Positions 17,682 through 26,590 of a stretch of DNA of 64,000 bases are shown here, piece after piece. The stretch lies in contig CBDCMW010000002.1 of the NCBI GenBank assembly GCA_965219165.1, positions 2,232,001 to 2,296,000 on the forward strand. The letters run 5' to 3'. The stretch is from Aldehydirespirator sp965219165 (lineage in GTDB: Bacteria > Actinomycetota > Acidimicrobiia > Acidimicrobiales > Aldehydirespiratoraceae). The position numbers and the translations under genes are program-made. A model generated the notes under the pieces. It was not told where the DNA came from. It ran no database searches and saw only the letters and a program-made list of their open reading frames with translations. Within the stretch, counting starts at the first letter, position 1. Each line of letters begins with the position of its first letter.

Positions 17682-18830
17682 TCATTCCTGGACGGATCCG
17701 CCACTGGCAGGCTCGCACACCCAGACGGTGGCGTCCATACCGCCTGCAGCGCGGTATCGCTGCTCGACAACGGCGCAGAATTTCTCGGCTCCATCGGTCC
17801 GCACCAGCGCCACCGCGCAACCGGCGAAGCCGGCGCCGGTCATCCGCGCCCCTAGACATCCCGGACTCGTGTGGGCGATCGCCACCATCTGGTCGAGGGC
17901 GGGGCCAGACACTTCGAAGTCGTCGCGCAAGCTGACGTGGCTGTGGCTCATCAAGGCGCCGAGGGCCTCCCCGTCGCCGCGAGCCATCGCCCGCGCGGCG
18001 TCTAGAGTGCGGCGGTTCTCAGTGATCACGTGGCGGGCCCGGCGTCGCTCCGTGACGAGCGCATCCGGCAGACGATCTAGATCAGGAAGATCAGCATCGC
18101 GCAGCGCCTGGACCCCTAGGGCGGCTGCAACGCGCTCACAGTTCTCGCGGCGCTCCGCATAGGCCGATCCGACCAACGGGCGGCGGGTGTTGGTGTCCAT
18201 GATCACCACCGTCGAGCCGGACGGAACAGTGAACGGCTCTGACTGCAGCGAGCGGCAGTCGATCATCAACGCATGGCCCCCGACAGCCGAGGCCGAGACC
18301 AGTTGATCCATGATCCCGCTCGGTAGACCGAGAATCTCGTTTTCTACGCGCTGGCCCAGCCTGGCAATCTCGGCCGCGGACCACTCTGCCCCTGCTAGGC
18401 ACAGGAGGACCTGACACATCGCCACCTCCAGGGCCGCGGACGATGACAGCCCCGCACCGATCGGAACGTCGGTGGCAATGGAGGCTCGCCACGGCTCGGG
18501 ACGAACGCCCTGCTCGGCAAGCAACCGGCTGACCCCCCGTATATGCGCGGCCCAGTCAATCGGATCGATGCGAGTCTGGCGAGGTCCCAGGACGGCGCGG
18601 CCGAAACCTTCAGAGACGACCTCGCTATCGACCCCTCTCGGGTTCCGGCTGACTGCGATCGCGGTATCGAGCGGGATCGCCATAGGCAGCACAAACCCGT
18701 CGTTGTAGTCCGTGTGGTCACCGATCAGGTTCACGCGGCCGGGTGCTCGGCTCACCAACTCTGGAGCGCCCCACAACCGGTGATGGCGCTCTACCGCCCG
18801 CTCCACCGCTGCGCCTGCCCGCTCCGTCAT
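17682..18830 (-). CDS. galK: galactokinase
   Basis: A GHMP kinase with the galactokinase signature GRVNLIGDHTDYNDG near the N terminus, the ATP-binding PIGAGLSSSAALEVA, and the C-terminal ARMTGAGFAGCAVALV. It phosphorylates galactose at C1 in the cytoplasm (Leloir entry). The ATG at 18830 gives the usual spacing of about 30 residues to the signature. An in-frame GTG at 18977 overlaps the end of the glycosidase gene by 14 nt and would add 49 Ala/Pro-rich residues; I prefer the shorter form but cannot exclude the longer. It is the last gene of the minus-strand sugar operon, directly after a family-4 glycosidase that could release galactose. Confidence 0.9.
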   Translation of the reverse strand: MTERAGAAVERAVERHHRLWGAPELVSRAPGRVNLIGDHTDYNDGFVLPMAIPLDTAIAVSRNPRGVDSEVVSEGFGRAVLGPRQTRIDPIDWAAHIRGVSRLLAEQGVRPEPWRASIATDVPIGAGLSSSAALEVAMCQVLLCLAGAEWSAAEIARLGQRVENEILGLPSGIMDQLVSASAVGGHALMIDCRSLQSEPFTVPSGSTVVIMDTNTRRPLVGSAYAERRENCERVAAALGVQALRDADLPDLDRLPDALVTERRRARHVITENRRTLDAARAMARGDGEALGALMSHSHVSLRDDFEVSGPALDQMVAIAHTSPGCLGARMTGAGFAGCAVALVRTDGAEKFCAVVEQRYRAAGGMDATVWVCEPASGGSVQE

Positions 18831-18963
18831 GGCGGGCACTGGCCACTCGCTCGGCCCCGATGAAGGCGTCTCGGCTGAGTCGCTCGCAGGCGCAGCCTGA
18901 ACCGACGCGCCTGCCGCCGGAGTGGCCGTGACGACTGCACCGGCTCCGATAGGTGGGCGACGG

Positions 18964-20316
18964 TCATGGTGCGCCACCTGCGGGACAGGAGCGCCGCAAC
19001 GGCTCAGGAATCATGTCGCCGTGCGCCTCGATCAGATCGTCCACCAGAGACCAGATCTGGTCAAGGTCGAGTTCGCTGGCGGTCCGGGGATCGAGCATGG
19101 CCGCGTGGTACACGCACTCGCGACGCCCAGACTTCAGCGCCTCGACGGTCAACTCCTGGGGTGCGATGTTCGTCCTGATCAGCGCCGCCAGATGCGCCGG
19201 CAGGCGCCCCACGGCTGTCGGTGAGAGGCCCTCACTGCTCACCGTCGCCGGAACTTCGACGATGCACTCGCTAGGAAGGTTCTCGATCAGGCCGTCGTTC
19301 CGGACGTTGACGTACACCGTGCGCTCAGTTCCGGTCTCGAGGCTGTGGATGATCCGGGGCGCGAACTCGTCGCTACCGGGAACCTCCACGGAGCTGGAGG
19401 GATCCTCGAGGCGGACCCTCAACTCATCCCATCCCGCGATCTGCAGTTCGCAGCGCCGTATGTACTCGCGTACGGGAACCTGGAAACGCTCGGCCAGATC
19501 GGGACGGTGGCTCCTGAGGAAGTACGGGGTGTACTCCGCGAAGTGCTCGCTCGACTCCGTCACGAAATAGCCGACGCGGCGCAACATCTCGTAGCGGACC
19601 GCGTCGGGAAGGCCCCACTCGCCGCGCCTGGGGGCGTCGGCGGGGTCCGGGTACAGACGCTTGAGTTCCGGATAGAGGTCGCGGCCGCGATGCTCGAGGC
19701 GGAGGAAGAAGGCCATGTGGTTGATGCCGGCCACGACGTAGTCGAGTTCCTCTACTGCGATTCCGAGGTCCGAGGCCAGGTGGGCGGCGGTTTGGGGCAC
19801 GCTGTGACACAGTCCGTAGACCTCCACCTCGCAGAACTCGGCCAGTCCCCACAGGTTGATGGCCATTGGATTCGCGTAGTTGAGAAGCACGGCGGCGGGG
19901 CACCGCCTCTTCATCGCCTCAGCCACCTCCACGAGGGCCGGGACGGTCCGCAGGCCCCGCATGATGCCGCCAATGCCGACCGTGTCGGCGATCGTCTGCT
20001 GCAGTCCGTAGCCCTCGGGCAGATCGAAGTCGATGACTGTGGCCGGCTCGTATCCGCCAACCTGGAACATCGTGACCACGTAGTCGGCCCCCTCAAGGGC
20101 TGCCTCCAGGTCCGTCGTCGCCCTGACGCTCGCCGCGGCGCCCCGTGCCTGAACCAGTCGCAGGGCCACAGTCTCCGACGTCGCAAGCCTGCGCTCGTCG
20201 ATGTCGTGAAGACGCAAGTCGAACTCGTCGCGCAGATCGTCGAAGGCGAGTAGATCACAGACGAGGCCGCGGGCGAACACCGTGCTTCCCGCTCCGGTGA
20301 ACGCGACCGCTACCAC
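18964..20316 (-). CDS. GH4 family glycosidase (alpha-galactosidase/glucosidase type)
   Basis: A family-4 glycoside hydrolase of about 450 residues: an N-terminal Rossmann fold beginning VAVAFTGAGS, VLLNYANPMAINLWG, YGLCHSVPQT (metal-binding Cys and His) and VVAGINHMAFFLRL. The family uses NAD and a divalent metal for a redox-assisted elimination. MelA-type members act on alpha-galactosides, others on alpha-glucosides or glucuronides. The GTG at 20316 is chosen because GAGGAGG lies just upstream; an in-frame start at 20358 is possible. A galactokinase gene follows at once, which favours an alpha-galactosidase role. It is intracellular (no signal peptide). Confidence 0.85.
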   Translation of the reverse strand: MVAVAFTGAGSTVFARGLVCDLLAFDDLRDEFDLRLHDIDERRLATSETVALRLVQARGAAASVRATTDLEAALEGADYVVTMFQVGGYEPATVIDFDLPEGYGLQQTIADTVGIGGIMRGLRTVPALVEVAEAMKRRCPAAVLLNYANPMAINLWGLAEFCEVEVYGLCHSVPQTAAHLASDLGIAVEELDYVVAGINHMAFFLRLEHRGRDLYPELKRLYPDPADAPRRGEWGLPDAVRYEMLRRVGYFVTESSEHFAEYTPYFLRSHRPDLAERFQVPVREYIRRCELQIAGWDELRVRLEDPSSSVEVPGSDEFAPRIIHSLETGTERTVYVNVRNDGLIENLPSECIVEVPATVSSEGLSPTAVGRLPAHLAALIRTNIAPQELTVEALKSGRRECVYHAAMLDPRTASELDLDQIWSLVDDLIEAHGDMIPEPLRRSCPAGGAP

Positions 20317-20363
20317 TTCGCTCCTCCTCGCAGAAGGCTGCTCCTGAACGGATCGCACCCTAG

Positions 20364-20505
20364 GCGGTGCAAGCCCTCGGCCGCCGGGTGCCCGAAGACA
20401 TCGCCGTCATCGGTTTCGACGACATTGAGATGAGCACGTTCGTAACTCCTGCGCTCACCACGATCCGCCTCAACCGATTCGCCTGTGGGCAACCCAATCT
20501 TGTAG
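20364..20505 (+). pseudogene. LacI-family regulator, C-terminal fragment
   Basis: The plus strand encodes VQALGRRVPEDIAVIGFDDI then FVTPALTTIRLNRF, the sugar-binding C-terminal end of a LacI/GalR repressor. Neither the HTH nor the rest of the sensor is present. It lies antisense in the gap between the GH4 and fuconate dehydratase genes. It is probably what remains of a regulator removed when the two blocks were joined. Confidence 0.75.
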
Positions 20506-20623
20506 ATCGGCACTGAACCTAGCCGACGGGCGTCGCCCACCCCAGCAGACCACGAGACAGAGATGAGGCTCCGCGCCCGTCCGTCCATTGGGAGATGCAT
20601 TGGAAGTTGAGCGGTCGCGCCGG

Positions 20624-21919
20624 TCATTCCCGCCAATGTGCGCCCTCCGGGTACGCGAAGGAGTCTGCTGTGGCGGGACGGAAGGCGGTTCCCGCACCGG
20701 GCTGGGTGGGCAGCCGGTAGCGGCCCGCGGTGACCTCCACAGGCTGGGCCATGTGCTCGTGGAGGTGGTCTACGTATTCGAGGGCCAGTCGAGCCGGGTC
20801 GGCGGCGACGCTGACGGCGTTGAAGAAGGCGAAGTGCTGGACGGCCTCGCACAGGCCGACGCCCCCGGCGTGGGGAATTACGTCGACTCCTGCGTGGGCA
20901 GCTAGCAGGATCATGGCGACCAGGTCGTGAACGCCGGCGACTCTGGTGGCGTCGATCTGCAGGATCTGGGCGCCCCCGAGTTGCAGCAGCTGTTTGGCCA
21001 TCGTGGGGTTGGCGAGGTGCTCGCCGGTGGCGATGGGCACCGGGTGCACGGCCTTGGCGATGGCGGCATGGCCGACAAGATCGTCGGGATGGGTGGGCTC
21101 CTCGACCCAGCGCAGATCGAATTGCGCGAGCTGGTCGATGGCGGCGATCGCTTCGGGGACGCTCCAACGCTGGTTGGCGTCTATGGCCAGAGCGGTGTCA
21201 GACCCGATGGCGCAGCGGGCGATGCCGAGCCGCCTCCGGTCGCTGGCGAGGTCGGCACCGACCTTGAGCTTGATGGTGTTGAAACCGTCATCGAGGGCTT
21301 GTCGGCACAGCCGGTCGAGCTTGTTGTCGTCATAGCCCAGCCAGCCTGGAGAGGTTGCGTACGCGGCGAGGCCGTCACGGTGCAGATCAGCGATGCGGCT
21401 GTCGCGCTCGCTGCGGCGCTCCTCGAGCATCTCCCGGGCGTGTGCTGGGTCCAGGAAGTCCGCCAGGTAGGTCCAATCAACTAGAGCAACGACCTCGGCT
21501 GGCTCCAGGTGGCCCAGCGTGGCCCACAACGGACGTCGTTCGCGCTTGGAGCGCAGGTCCCAGACTGCGTTCATGACCGCGCCCACTGCCATGTGAATCA
21601 CGCCCTTGTCGGGACCCAGCCACCGCAGCTGGCTGTCCCAGGTGAGTTCCCGGTTGATCGCGCCGGGATCCTCCAGCAGCTCGTCCAGACTTCTGCCCAC
21701 CAGGCGGTCAGCGACCGCGGCCACCGCGGCGGCCTGGATGTCGTTGCCGCGCCCGATGGTGAACACGAAGCCGCAGCCGGTCAGATCCGGATCCGACGTC
21801 GACAGCTCCAGGTAGGCGGCGGAGTAGTCAGGGTCGGGGTTCATGGCATCGGAGCCGTCGAGTGTCCGGCTGGTCGGAAACCGCAAATCAATCACCGCGG
21901 CGGCTCTGATAGTGGTCAT
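20624..21919 (-). CDS. L-fuconate dehydratase (enolase superfamily)
   Basis: A 431-residue mandelate-racemase-group enolase-superfamily enzyme very like bacterial L-fuconate dehydratase and human ENOSF1. The catalytic pattern is present: TIKLKVGAD (base Lys), AIDANQRW (metal Asp), WVEEPTHPDD (metal Glu), ATGEHLANP (third ligand) and the later IPHAGGVGL His. It dehydrates L-fuconate to 2-keto-3-deoxy-L-fuconate in the non-phosphorylating fucose route. The ATG at 21919 (MTTIRAAAVID) is preferred to the frame opening at 21946. It follows the NagA-ROK gene by about 30 bp in the same operon, and the fucose mutarotase at 31467 belongs to the same pathway. Confidence 0.9.
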   Translation of the reverse strand: MTTIRAAAVIDLRFPTSRTLDGSDAMNPDPDYSAAYLELSTSDPDLTGCGFVFTIGRGNDIQAAAVAAVADRLVGRSLDELLEDPGAINRELTWDSQLRWLGPDKGVIHMAVGAVMNAVWDLRSKRERRPLWATLGHLEPAEVVALVDWTYLADFLDPAHAREMLEERRSERDSRIADLHRDGLAAYATSPGWLGYDDNKLDRLCRQALDDGFNTIKLKVGADLASDRRRLGIARCAIGSDTALAIDANQRWSVPEAIAAIDQLAQFDLRWVEEPTHPDDLVGHAAIAKAVHPVPIATGEHLANPTMAKQLLQLGGAQILQIDATRVAGVHDLVAMILLAAHAGVDVIPHAGGVGLCEAVQHFAFFNAVSVAADPARLALEYVDHLHEHMAQPVEVTAGRYRLPTQPGAGTAFRPATADSFAYPEGAHWRE

Positions 21920-21950
21920 CGCACTCGAACCTCTCGAAACCCGCACGGCT

Positions 21951-24050
21951 CTAGAGCCGGGAAGTCAAGCCCTGTGTTGATCGGTTGGTCCAGAGACCGG
22001 CGTGCAGCGCAGCTCCGACCACTCCGCTGAGATCTCCGTGGGCAGCGAGGGCGACCGGAGGTGGCGGCCGCAATGGCGCTAGGAGAGCCTCAAGCCGCGG
22101 ACCTACAGCCTCTAGGAGATGTCGGCCTGCCTTGGAAAGCCCGCCTCCTAAGACCACTATCTCTGGATCGCTGAAACACACGGCTGTGGCGAGGCCGTGG
22201 GCCAGCGCGTCCATGGCGGTGGACCAGACCCGCGCCGCGACGGGATCCTCGGACAATGAGGCCACGATCTGCGCGACGCCGAGGGCTTGTCCCGTCTCTC
22301 GACGGTAGGCATCGCTGATGGCTCGCCCGGATGCCACCCGCTCGAGGGGGCGGCTGTCGCTGCCGACCGGTACGAATCCCATCTCGCCTGCCAGTTGCGA
22401 GCCGCCGCGCTCGGTGCCGGCGACAGTGAAGTGGCGCGAAGCCACGCCCGTTCCGACAGACACGTACAACATCGACGCAGCGCCCACGCCGCGGCCTGTT
22501 TCCCACTCGGCTCGGGCCCCGAGGTAGGCGTCATGGTCCAGCACGACTGGCAGCCCAAGACCCCGCCCCACCGCGGCGGACACGTCGATATCGCGCCACC
22601 CCAGATTCGTCGCTTCAATCACTACGCCGGATGGACCGTCCACGATGCCCGCACAACCAATCCCGACTCCACGGACGTCGGCACCCTCCGCGGTGCACAC
22701 GAGTTCGTCGATCGCTTCACGGATGGCTGCCAGGACCGCGGCAGCCGGCTTGTCGGGCCCTGTGCGTCCCCGCAGCACTCGGCCCAGCCCCGTGCCGTCG
22801 TAGACCGCTGCCTTGAAGGCGGTGCCGCCGATGTCGACGCCGATGGCGGCAGATGAGAGCGCTTCGGATTCCAAGCTTGTGTTTGGCGATGGGGATTGGG
22901 GGACATTGATGCGCTCGGTCCGGCGGTATGCGATCCTTCCTTCGAGCATGGTGGCTACCGGATGAAGCTGCGCGTCCACGATGGCGATATCGGCCCGGCG
23001 GCCTGGTGAGAGGCGGCCGCGTTCGGTGTCGCCGAGTAGATCGGCGGGGTTCGTCGATGCGACCGCGGCCAGCTCATCCCATGTGGCGCCGGTGACTCTC
23101 TGCACCTGCCGGACCGCCTCTGGCATCGTGAGCAACGAGCCGGCGAGGCTTCCATCGCCGTTACGGGCCGCTTCACCGCACTCGACGATCTCGCTTCCGA
23201 TGCGGTAGGTACCAGCCGGCGCGCCCATGCCGGCCATCGCGTCGGTCACCAGGAAGATGCGGCCGGGTCCGGCCAGGCGCCAAGCGATCTGGATGGCTTC
23301 CTCGCTGAGGTGATGATCATCGGCGATAAGCGAGACATAGGCTTGGGAGTGCAGTAGCCCAGCACCAGCCGCGCCCACCTCACGGTGATGCAGCGGCCCC
23401 ATCCCGTTGAAAACATGGGTTAGTCCCGACGCTCCCGCGTCGAGCGCGGCGAACGCCTGTGCCGCAGTTGCGGCTGTGTGTCCGAGCGAAACAGCGATCC
23501 CCGCCTCGACCAGCCGCGCGATCGAGTTCGATGCACCCTCCACCTCGGGGGCGATGGTCACAAGAGCCACTACATCCGCCTCGCGCAGGAACTCGACTGA
23601 GAGTCCTTCAGAGCCGCTTACGAGTTCGGTGCGCGGATGGACGCCCGCGTAGTCGGGCGCGAGCTCGGGACCCTCGATGTGCAGGCCGAGCGGCACCACG
23701 CCCCGATACCCGGCCGGCCGGGATCTGATCGCGTCATAGGCGGCTCGCCGCTGCTGAGGGGGTGAGGTTATGACCGTGGGTAGGAATGCAGTCACGCCGT
23801 GGCTCAGGAGCCGCTCGCCGATCGACCACATCTTCGAGGGGTCGGTCGTGATGTCGTGGCCGAAAGCGCCGTTCAGTTGCAGGTCGACGAATCCGGGCAG
23901 GGCCACGTGCGGGGTGAAGTCCACATCGGTCCGGCGGCCCAGGCCGTCGTCGGGTAGCGGACCCACCTCGACGATGCGGCCGGACGCGACGGTGATACGG
24001 CCGCAGTAGAGCCCACCCCGTCCGTTCGGCAGCATGGCGGCTAGGCGCAT
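21951..24050 (-). CDS. NagA deacetylase fused to a ROK-family sugar kinase
   Basis: A 699-residue two-enzyme fusion. Residues 1-390 are an amidohydrolase of the N-acetylglucosamine-6-phosphate deacetylase type: VALPGFVDLQLNGAFGHD, GLHIEGPELAPDYAGVHP, SLGHTAAT, GLTHVFNGMGPLHHRE and FLVTDAMAG. Residues 405-699 are a ROK kinase: AAIGVDIGGTAFKAAVYDG, GVGIGCAGIVDG, VVLDHDAYLGARAEW and VVLGGGL. The usual ROK zinc motif (CxCGxxGCxE) is absent. The pair could phosphorylate a sugar such as GlcNAc or GalNAc at C6 and then deacetylate it in one polypeptide. The order is reversed compared with the chemistry. It overlaps the preceding SIS gene by 10 nt, and an alternative ATG at 24035 exists. Confidence 0.9.
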   Translation of the reverse strand: MRLAAMLPNGRGGLYCGRITVASGRIVEVGPLPDDGLGRRTDVDFTPHVALPGFVDLQLNGAFGHDITTDPSKMWSIGERLLSHGVTAFLPTVITSPPQQRRAAYDAIRSRPAGYRGVVPLGLHIEGPELAPDYAGVHPRTELVSGSEGLSVEFLREADVVALVTIAPEVEGASNSIARLVEAGIAVSLGHTAATAAQAFAALDAGASGLTHVFNGMGPLHHREVGAAGAGLLHSQAYVSLIADDHHLSEEAIQIAWRLAGPGRIFLVTDAMAGMGAPAGTYRIGSEIVECGEAARNGDGSLAGSLLTMPEAVRQVQRVTGATWDELAAVASTNPADLLGDTERGRLSPGRRADIAIVDAQLHPVATMLEGRIAYRRTERINVPQSPSPNTSLESEALSSAAIGVDIGGTAFKAAVYDGTGLGRVLRGRTGPDKPAAAVLAAIREAIDELVCTAEGADVRGVGIGCAGIVDGPSGVVIEATNLGWRDIDVSAAVGRGLGLPVVLDHDAYLGARAEWETGRGVGAASMLYVSVGTGVASRHFTVAGTERGGSQLAGEMGFVPVGSDSRPLERVASGRAISDAYRRETGQALGVAQIVASLSEDPVAARVWSTAMDALAHGLATAVCFSDPEIVVLGGGLSKAGRHLLEAVGPRLEALLAPLRPPPPVALAAHGDLSGVVGAALHAGLWTNRSTQGLTSRL

Positions 24051-25252
24051 GTCGCTCGGCCCCCGGTGCGGTCCTCGACAATGTGTTGTGACAGCAACCC
24101 GGGGGACGACCCCCTCGACGGGACGACGCCCTTGCGCAGGACCTGTTGCTCATATTTGTCTGCAAGGATATTCGGACCCTGGCGGGTGTCTTCGCCCAAA
24201 GGGGTCTGTCCCGTCGTGGGATCCAGTTCCACATGGGCGTGAACCCCGAGCGGGGCGTCCGGGTCCAGGCCCTTGGCCAGGCCGCGCCGCAGACCGGCGA
24301 GCTGGGACACGATCAGGCAGGCCACGGCAGTCGATACTTCCGAGGCGCCGCGAGGAGTCTCGATGCTGCAGCGCGGGTCCGGGCCCACCGTGAACACCCG
24401 GGCTCCGCAGGCCTCGATGTCGGCTGCCACGGCGAGCTCATGGGCGAGGCTGGTGCCGCACAGGACGAGGGCGGCGGTGCGCTGGTCCGCGAGCGAGATC
24501 GGTCCGTGGCGGAAGTCCAGGACGGGCAACCCTTCGGCGAACGTGGCCGACATCTCCTTGATCTTCAGCGCGGCCTCAGGCGCCAGCTGCCCGTTCAATC
24601 CACTGCCGAGCACGAACACCGACTCGAGCGATGAATCCGCAAGCTGCTCGGTCATGTCCGGGGCCGCTTTGATGACTCCCTCACCCATCTCGCTGATCCC
24701 CTCGAAGACGGCCGCGGCGTTGCTGCCGGCCGCGGTGAGCTGCGCGGCCAGGGAGGCCAGGAGCATGCTGGTGAACGATCTCGTCTGCACCACCGACTCC
24801 TCCGAGGCGAAGTCGACGACGACGGATTCGGTGCACACCTCGCTCAGCGGACTGTGGGGGCTTGCAGTCACGGCCATCAGCGTCGAGCCCAGCCTGCCGG
24901 CTCGCCGGCACGCTTCGATCGTCTCGGTGGTCTCGCCCGACCTGGAGACGGCGACCACCGTATGGGCGCGGGGTGACTGCGGGTCCGATGCAAGCCAGAT
25001 CTCCGAGGCCGCCTCGGCCCACGCGAACGTCGGCAAACTCCGACGGTGGGCGAAGGCCAGCGCCCGGGCGAGGTGAGCCGTAGATCCACAACCGATGTAC
25101 AGGGTCGGCCCCCGAGTCAGCTCGTGCTGCAACGCAGTTGCGGACACCCCGACCTCGACGGCTCGAGGCCAAAGGCCAGGCTGGGAAGCGATCTCCGCAG
25201 AGGTCGCAGACCCGGCGCCGTGACTGGCGGCCTGGGTCTGCGGCTCGGTCAC
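24041..25252 (-). CDS. SIS-domain sugar isomerase/deaminase (AgaS or NagB-II like)
   Basis: A 403-residue protein with two SIS domains. The first has LYIGCGSTAHLARALAFAH, VVAVSRSGETTETIEACRR and the second has VFVLGSGLNGQLAPEAALK then SATFAEGLPVLDFRHGPIS. This layout matches the isomerase half of GlmS, AgaS and SIS-type glucosamine-6-phosphate deaminases. Next to a NagA homologue, the likely job is deamination or isomerisation of the amino sugar phosphate. The GTG at 25252 overlaps the stop of the oxidoreductase gene (GTGA). Galactosamine versus glucosamine specificity cannot be told from sequence. Confidence 0.85.
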   Translation of the reverse strand: MTEPQTQAASHGAGSATSAEIASQPGLWPRAVEVGVSATALQHELTRGPTLYIGCGSTAHLARALAFAHRRSLPTFAWAEAASEIWLASDPQSPRAHTVVAVSRSGETTETIEACRRAGRLGSTLMAVTASPHSPLSEVCTESVVVDFASEESVVQTRSFTSMLLASLAAQLTAAGSNAAAVFEGISEMGEGVIKAAPDMTEQLADSSLESVFVLGSGLNGQLAPEAALKIKEMSATFAEGLPVLDFRHGPISLADQRTAALVLCGTSLAHELAVAADIEACGARVFTVGPDPRCSIETPRGASEVSTAVACLIVSQLAGLRRGLAKGLDPDAPLGVHAHVELDPTTGQTPLGEDTRQGPNILADKYEQQVLRKGVVPSRGSSPGLLSQHIVEDRTGGRATCA

Positions 25253-26583
25253 GCCGTGCCCGATGGTGCGCTCGGGCCCCCCGTTCGGTCAGCGTCCAAT
25301 AGAAGAGATTGGGACGAGGCTTCGTCTGGAACCTGCTCCGGCAGATCCCGGGGATCGACTACTGTGCTGTGGCGACGGGCCTCTTCGATGGCGAAGGCCA
25401 CGCGGTGGGTGCGCAGGGCCTCCCCGAACGCTTGCCGTCCTGCCTTCGTGGGCTCACCGATCTCGTCCAGGTACCGGTGCACGAGGGCGCGGTCGCCGCC
25501 GCCGTGGCTGGCGCTCAGGCCTGCGCGCTCGGCACCATCGGCAGCCCAGAACCGGCGGCGCCGATCAGAAAACGAGTAGAGCTCGACCCCCGCGGCGGTC
25601 ACAGTGGCCTCCGCTTGGGTGCCCGAGATGATCGTGTGCCTGCTGCGCAACTCGGTGAACGCGCTGAGGGTGATCGTGGCGGTCTGACCGCCCGCGAACA
25701 GCAGTGACGCCACCTGGGTGTCAGCCCCGTCGTTGTCGCCGAGGTAGACGCACCGGCCATACCGGCTGTTCTCCAATGCGTCCCTGACCGATGCGACCGT
25801 CTGGTCGGCCGCGACGGCCTCGACGGGCCACGAGAAGTCTCCCGCGAGGGCCGCGTCCAGGTAGATCCTCCGAGCGTCGTAGACACAGTCCACCGAGCAG
25901 TCAATACAGCGCTCGGCAGCACCGGTCGGCCTCGATTCGGGTCGGAAGTGGGTGAGGCTGGCGAAGGATGACACCGCCACGCACTCGGAGTCGATCAGGT
26001 GCATGATCCAGTCCACATCATGGCACGCCTTGGCCACCATGAAATCAGCGGCCGTGGCGGTGGAGTGCCAGTTGCCCCGGACGAACGAGTGGGCGAAGTG
26101 CCAGAACCCGACCGGCTCGAGATGCAGAACGTTGACTATGTCGCCTATGGCGCCGTCGGCGATCAGCGAGCGCAGCAGCCGTGTGTATGGCGCATACCGC
26201 AGCACGTGGGCCACCAGGATGGGCGGGGCGGCATCGCCGAGTCCGGCCCGGAGCCGACAGCAGTCCTGCCATGACCGCGCGATCGGCTTCTCGATCAACA
26301 TGGGCACTCCCAGCCGAGCGAACCGCAGGGTCGGCTCGACGTGCATGTCGTCCATCGTCGCCACGATCACGCCGTCGACCTCACCGGCGTCCAGCTCGAG
26401 GGCGTCCCAACTCGACGCTCGCCGCGCCCCGGCCGACCCGAACGAGCTGAGGAGCCGCCGCTGCTTGCGGACGTCGGGCTCGGCGACGGCCACGACCTCG
26501 GCGCCGCGCTCGGCGGCCAGACGGGCGTAGGTGTAACCCCTCGTTCCGGCCCCGATCACCGCCAGCTTCAGACCTTGGTTCAC
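25249..26583 (-). CDS. Gfo/Idh/MocA family oxidoreductase
   Basis: A 444-residue NAD(P)-dependent oxidoreductase: N-terminal Rossmann motif LAVIGAGTRGYTYARLAAE, then VIVATMDDMHVEPTLRFA and the signature MLIEKPIARSWQDC, with the catalytic Lys. KACHDVDWIMHLID supplies the second conserved motif. CIDCSVDCVYDA resembles the cysteine cluster of a MocA subfamily. Members oxidise, reduce or epimerise sugars and inositols. The GTG at 26583 (VNQGLKLAVIG) sets the Rossmann strand at residue 5. The open frame continues to 26733 but only overlaps the permease gene. It is the fourth gene of the operon. Confidence 0.9.
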   Translation of the reverse strand: MNQGLKLAVIGAGTRGYTYARLAAERGAEVVAVAEPDVRKQRRLLSSFGSAGARRASSWDALELDAGEVDGVIVATMDDMHVEPTLRFARLGVPMLIEKPIARSWQDCCRLRAGLGDAAPPILVAHVLRYAPYTRLLRSLIADGAIGDIVNVLHLEPVGFWHFAHSFVRGNWHSTATAADFMVAKACHDVDWIMHLIDSECVAVSSFASLTHFRPESRPTGAAERCIDCSVDCVYDARRIYLDAALAGDFSWPVEAVAADQTVASVRDALENSRYGRCVYLGDNDGADTQVASLLFAGGQTATITLSAFTELRSRHTIISGTQAEATVTAAGVELYSFSDRRRRFWAADGAERAGLSASHGGGDRALVHRYLDEIGEPTKAGRQAFGEALRTHRVAFAIEEARRHSTVVDPRDLPEQVPDEASSQSLLLDADRTGGPSAPSGTA

Positions 26584-26590
26584 CGTCTGG

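Noticed and set aside
17682..18830. Asp instead of Glu in the galactokinase GDHTDY motif as a specificity change
   Set aside because: Asp is accepted at this position in the known galactokinase signature.
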